Below, one piece after another: positions 21,337 through 24,808 of a stretch of 24,808 bases of DNA. How positions within the stretch are numbered: position 1 is the stretch's first letter; each line of letters starts with the position of its first letter. The stretch is from a virus: the IMG/VR virus record IMGVR_UViG_3300006802_000522, positions 1 to 24,808 of that record; one strand, 5' to 3'. The notes under the pieces are model-generated. The model was given only the letters and a program-made list of their open reading frames with translations. It was not told the origin of the DNA and searched no databases. A program made the position numbers and the translations under genes.

Positions 21337-21632
21337 CGGAGCATGAGTTGAAGCTGGGCATCGGTGTTCTGATGTCCGCAGGGTGGACGCTGGACGAAAT
21401 ACTCGACTTGAGTGTCTCGCAAATCGCAGTGTCTCTCGACTGTGTGATGACATACAAGGCAGAGCAGCTTGACCTTATTCTCGAAGTCGTATCCTCAGCA
21501 CTCGGTGGAAAGAAGAAAGGTAAGACGAAGGCATCCAAGCGGAACCGCAAACCTGAGATGGATGCTGGAAAAAAGGAAGCTGCGCTCTTGCGAAACATAG
21601 CTAACAGCGGTCTGGTAATCGAAGACTCGTAG
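21294..21632 (+). CDS. -1 frame extension of the tail chaperone (lambda gpT analogue)
   Basis: This reading frame lies at -1 relative to the preceding chaperone and is open from 21213 to the TAG at 21630-21632. It has no ATG near its beginning and no ribosome site before the first possible start (TTG 21348), so independent translation is unlikely. Slippage at either heptamer gives a 262-residue fusion whose added part includes GQLTEHELKLGIGVLMSAGW, VSLDCVMTYKAEQLDLILEVVSSAL and a Lys-rich, probably disordered end. In lambda the gpGT fusion bridges tape measure and tube proteins. The coordinates given assume slippage at the second heptamer. Confidence 0.68.
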   Translation, partial: RPHHAGEGGGRGQLTEHELKLGIGVLMSAGWTLDEILDLSVSQIAVSLDCVMTYKAEQLDLILEVVSSALGGKKKGKTKASKRNRKPEMDAGKKEAALLRNIANSGLVIEDS

Positions 21633-21686
21633 CACGGGCCTCACCCCGCGAGATTAGCTATCATTGTCATAGACACGGGTAGCTGA

Positions 21687-24600
21687 ATGGCTGGTTCCAC
21701 AATCGCAAAACTGTTCGTAGAGCTTGGTTTCAAAGATCAAGGCATGCAGCGGGGTCTCAGGTCCGCAGAACGCAGCCTTGGCAGACTAAACTCCAGCATC
21801 TCCCGCATGAACAGTGCGCTCGGTGGTGCCGCCAGCAAGGCTTTCTATGCCTTCACTGGCTCTATCACCGCGTTCGCTGCGGCTTCTGCTGTAGCTGGTG
21901 CGAAGTTCGACCGTGAAATGACCTTTGTTGGCGCGGTGTCAAACGCAACAGAGGAAGACCTGAAGGCCCTGACAGACCAAGCGAGAGAGCTTGGTGCTTC
22001 GACCATGTTCACGGCGACAGAAGCTGCGACGGCAATGCAGAACTTTGCCCGTGCAGGCATGGATGCCACGACGATTCTTGAGTCGACTGGCCCTGCGCTG
22101 AAACTGGCTGGCGCTGCTGGCGAAGACATGAGCTTGTCCACGCAGACGCTTGCGGCGACAATGGCCCAGTTCAGCTCGCAGGCGTACGAAGCTGGCACCG
22201 TTGCAGATGTTTTCGCAACAGCGCTCACAGGCTCTCTCTTTGACCTGAGAAGCCTGACAGAAGCGATGAAGTACGGCGGTACTGTCGGCGCGAACTTCGG
22301 TATGTCTCTGGAAGAGACGACTGCTGCACTGGCTCAGTTTCGTAACCTCGGTCTTGAAGGCAGCTTGGCTGGTACGAACTTCCGTATGGCCATGGCCCAT
22401 GCGGCGAAGGCGACCAAGAAAGCCAGAGATGTGCTGGCCAAGTACAATCTGACTGCGAAGGACATCAACCCGGAGCTACACAGCTTCGGGGAGATCATGG
22501 AGACCGTTGGCGCGGCGTCCATGTCTACTACGGACCTGCTCGAAGTCTTCGGCCGGCGGGCTGGTGCCAACATTGCCGGTATCGCCACTCAGTTTGCAGA
22601 AGGCTCTACCACTTTCTACGAGCTACTTGGCGATATTGAGGGTTCTGCTGGTGCTGTTGAGAGCCTGTATCAAAGGTCCACAGCAAATGTCTTGGACGAG
22701 TTCAAGATTCTCAAGTCCGCCTTTGAGGAGTTGCTTCTCACAGTCTTTGACCAGTACAAGGGGCCCGCACTACAGCTTCTCAAGGACATTACCTCTGGCA
22801 TCAACTCTCTCACTGCCGGCGTACAGAACGACACCACAGTCATCAAGAACTCAGTCAACGAGCTTTTTGCGTATGTGAAGAGCCTGTTCTTGTTTGCGGA
22901 GGGTGGTGCCGCTGGCGCGGTTGCAGAGATTTTGACCTATGTGCTGGAGTTGTTGATCACATTTCAGCTCTTGGTCCCGCTGCTTGGAGATGTTTTCAGG
23001 GGCCTGACTGCGATGTTCTTGATCGGAAAGGCTGTCGCCTTTGCGCAAGCAGTCATGCAGCTTGTCAATACATTCAAGATCCTGCAAACCGCAATCATGG
23101 CCGTCCGCGGTGTCATGCTTGCGTTCATGGGGCCCGCAGGGTGGGCCATTGCCGCTGTCTTGGCCATTGGTGCCGCTGTCTACAAGCTCTCGGAGGCATG
23201 GGACGAGAACAAGCGTGCCATCGAAGCAAACAAGGCAGCTACAGAGTCGTTGCTGAAACGACAGCAGGACATGGAGAAGCTGAGGAAGAAAGCCATTGAG
23301 GCGAATGTCTCAGCAACATCTGCTTGGGCTGGAAACACGCTGCTCAGACTGGAGGCCGAGGGCAAGGTCGATAGGGTCTACAAGCGAGAGCTTGAAAGCC
23401 TTGCGGCGATGAGCGCAGAAGAGATTGATCGCGGAATCGCTGCTGGCCAGATTGTCGAGACACTTGAGGACGGGGAGACCGTCTACAAGTCTATGAACCT
23501 CCTTGTGCAGGACCTTGGGAGAGGGTTCATTGACGAGGCAAAATCACAAGCAGACATCAACTCTACGATTGAACGCAGGAGGGCAGAACAAAAGATCCAG
23601 CTTGAAGCACAGCAATACTACAACGGTGCCTTGGAGAAGACACGAAAGACTTTCAGCCTCACCAGCAACGCACAGATTGATTCGCTTAGTGCCACTGAGA
23701 AGGAGCAGTTGCAGGTCTTGAAGACCAGCATGAAGATTGGGGGTAGCTGGCGGGACTGGGTCACTGGTGCGGTACAAGCCAAGGAAGAGGCCGCTCGGCT
23801 TGGCAAGATCATTGAAGCCTTGGAGCTGACCCAAGAGCGTGCAGCGATCAACACGCAGCGTTTTCTGCAAGCCTTGGAGGCCTCTGACGAAGCAGCTTTG
23901 CGTCTCGGGGAGACGGAGACGGAGACGGCAGAAGAGAGGGAGAAGAGGCTCGAAGCGTACCAAAAAGCCCTCGAAGCCGCGTACAAGAAGCGGATCGAGT
24001 TGGAAGAAGAGGTACAACAGAGGCACGCAGAGGCTTTCCTTTCTCGCACAGCGCTCGCAAAGCGTGAGCTTGCCAAGCAGATTCAAGAGATCAAGGACAC
24101 CTACGGGGAAGAAATCGCTCTATACAAGGGCAATACCCGCAAGATTCAGGAGCTTGAAAGGAAGCAGCAGGAGACTATTGCGACCCTTCGCCGTGCAGCG
24201 ACGAGGGAGCAGTACAACGAGCTTCTGAGTATGGTTGAGCAGGCCACACAGGAGCGCATTGACTCTGTCCAGCGGACCGAGAAAGAGGCACTACAGCAGG
24301 CTTTTGCGGAGGAGGTGAAGGCAGCAGAGGAACAGGCGGCATTTGCTCTTGCCCTTGCAGAAGGGGATGCAGAACAACAGAAGCTGATTGCGTACCAGAC
24401 GGCTGCACAGATTGCTGAGATCAAGAAGCAGCAAGCTCTCAACATGGCAGAGTTTGAGAAGCAGCAGTCTCATCAGGTTGCCCTTGCAGTAAACGAGATC
24501 CGCACAGGAACGCTCGGTGCCTTGCACACTGAGATTCAGCAGATGGAGCAGGACTTGGCGGCTGCTCTTTTGCAGGCTGAGAGCGCATCTGAGGAAGACA

Positions 24601-24808
24601 GGGCCAGCATCCGTGAGGCGTTTGCTGAGAGACGGGCGCAGATTGTTCAGGATACCGAAGACAACATCCTTGTGTTTCTTGGCCGCAAGAACGCAGATGT
24701 ATTGAAGCTGGAGCAGGAAAAGGCTGTGATGCTGGCAGGCATCACGGAAGAGAACGAAAAGTACCGTGCTGAGATCATTCTAAAGTACGATGCGCTGATT
24801 GCGGCAGC
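21687..24808 (+). CDS. tail tape measure protein (partial, 3' end outside window)
   Basis: Sets tail length and is the scaffold around which tube rings assemble. The frame is open from ATG 21687 to the window edge: 1040 residues so far. Residues about 73-330 match the TP901-type core (KFDREMTFVGAVSNATEED, LTDQARELGASTMFTATEAATAMQNFARAG, LRSLTEAMKYGGTVGANFG). About 417-500 is a strongly hydrophobic region (LLITFQLLVPLLGD, MLAFMGPAGWAIAAVLAIGAAVY) that could insert in the host membrane at DNA delivery. From about 500 on it is long charged helix with coiled-coil character (KRLEAYQKALEAAYKKRIELEEEV). The ribosome site is weak (GGGT). No lysozyme or peptidase domain is visible in this part. Confidence 0.9.
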   Translation, partial: MAGSTIAKLFVELGFKDQGMQRGLRSAERSLGRLNSSISRMNSALGGAASKAFYAFTGSITAFAAASAVAGAKFDREMTFVGAVSNATEEDLKALTDQARELGASTMFTATEAATAMQNFARAGMDATTILESTGPALKLAGAAGEDMSLSTQTLAATMAQFSSQAYEAGTVADVFATALTGSLFDLRSLTEAMKYGGTVGANFGMSLEETTAALAQFRNLGLEGSLAGTNFRMAMAHAAKATKKARDVLAKYNLTAKDINPELHSFGEIMETVGAASMSTTDLLEVFGRRAGANIAGIATQFAEGSTTFYELLGDIEGSAGAVESLYQRSTANVLDEFKILKSAFEELLLTVFDQYKGPALQLLKDITSGINSLTAGVQNDTTVIKNSVNELFAYVKSLFLFAEGGAAGAVAEILTYVLELLITFQLLVPLLGDVFRGLTAMFLIGKAVAFAQAVMQLVNTFKILQTAIMAVRGVMLAFMGPAGWAIAAVLAIGAAVYKLSEAWDENKRAIEANKAATESLLKRQQDMEKLRKKAIEANVSATSAWAGNTLLRLEAEGKVDRVYKRELESLAAMSAEEIDRGIAAGQIVETLEDGETVYKSMNLLVQDLGRGFIDEAKSQADINSTIERRRAEQKIQLEAQQYYNGALEKTRKTFSLTSNAQIDSLSATEKEQLQVLKTSMKIGGSWRDWVTGAVQAKEEAARLGKIIEALELTQERAAINTQRFLQALEASDEAALRLGETETETAEEREKRLEAYQKALEAAYKKRIELEEEVQQRHAEAFLSRTALAKRELAKQIQEIKDTYGEEIALYKGNTRKIQELERKQQETIATLRRAATREQYNELLSMVEQATQERIDSVQRTEKEALQQAFAEEVKAAEEQAAFALALAEGDAEQQKLIAYQTAAQIAEIKKQQALNMAEFEKQQSHQVALAVNEIRTGTLGALHTEIQQMEQDLAAALLQAESASEEDRASIREAFAERRAQIVQDTEDNILVFLGRKNADVLKLEQEKAVMLAGITEENEKYRAEIILKYDALIAA

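Noticed and set aside
21348-21632. Independent gene starting at TTG 21348
   Set aside because: There is no ribosome binding site, the start is weak, and protein-like sequence continues upstream in the same frame within the preceding gene. This fits a -1 frameshift better.
21633-21686. Promoter before the tape measure gene (TATCAT at about 21659)
   Set aside because: A -10-like hexamer is present, but there is no -35-like sequence at a suitable distance. The gene can be transcribed from the promoter candidate at 20791.
1-24808. tRNA genes, CRISPR arrays, insertion sequences, attachment sites
   Set aside because: No cloverleaf-like segment, regularly spaced repeats, transposase motifs or paired terminal repeats were found by reading the sequence. 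Short tRNA-like structures could still be missed without computation.

Overview
The window is a slice of a tailed double-stranded DNA bacteriophage (Caudoviricetes), either virion genome or prophage. Every supported gene lies on the + strand, and most neighbours are packed with ATGA overlaps or gaps of a few bases. GGAGG-type ribosome binding sites point to a bacterial host that uses Shine-Dalgarno initiation. I cannot name the host or a known relative. No integrase, repressor, lysis, replication, tRNA or CRISPR element is visible, so lifestyle cannot be judged. A tail tube gene followed directly by a tail assembly chaperone and a very long tape measure gene, with no sheath gene between, suggests a siphovirus with a long non-contractile tail.

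Layout: (1) 1-2399: the end of an acidic protein, small genes including a winged-helix candidate, and a terminase small subunit candidate. (2) 2396-4358: GpA-type large terminase and a small protein. (3) 4411-7506: a 1031-residue portal protein fused to extra modules and a MuF-like C-terminus. (4) 7599-11029: an 805-residue prohead protease fusion, a scaffold apparently nested in its 3' end, and the major capsid protein. (5) 11126-15755: a winged-helix protein, the head-tail connector, then an RmlB-like sugar dehydratase, an unknown protein, a methyltransferase and a sulfotransferase-like protein, ending in a beta-rich putative neck protein. (6) 15782-18610: a 942-residue multi-domain glycosyltransferase. 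(7) 18619-21632: tail completion protein, tail terminator, two small zinc-ribbon proteins, tail tube, and tail chaperones joined by a probable -1 frameshift. (8) 21687-24808: tape measure protein, running off the window.

The backbone follows the HK97/lambda order (terminase, portal, protease and scaffold, capsid, connector, tail completion, tail terminator, tube, chaperone, tape measure). Accessory genes sit in several of the joints of that backbone. The dehydratase, methyltransferase, sulfotransferase-like protein and glycosyltransferase look like one dispersed pathway that makes, decorates and attaches a sugar, possibly to the virion itself. This is the most interesting feature of the window.

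The two most abundant structural products, capsid and tail tube, appear to be insulated: a promoter-like sequence lies upstream of each unit, and a strong hairpin followed at once by a new promoter-like sequence lies just after each. All promoter calls are by eye.
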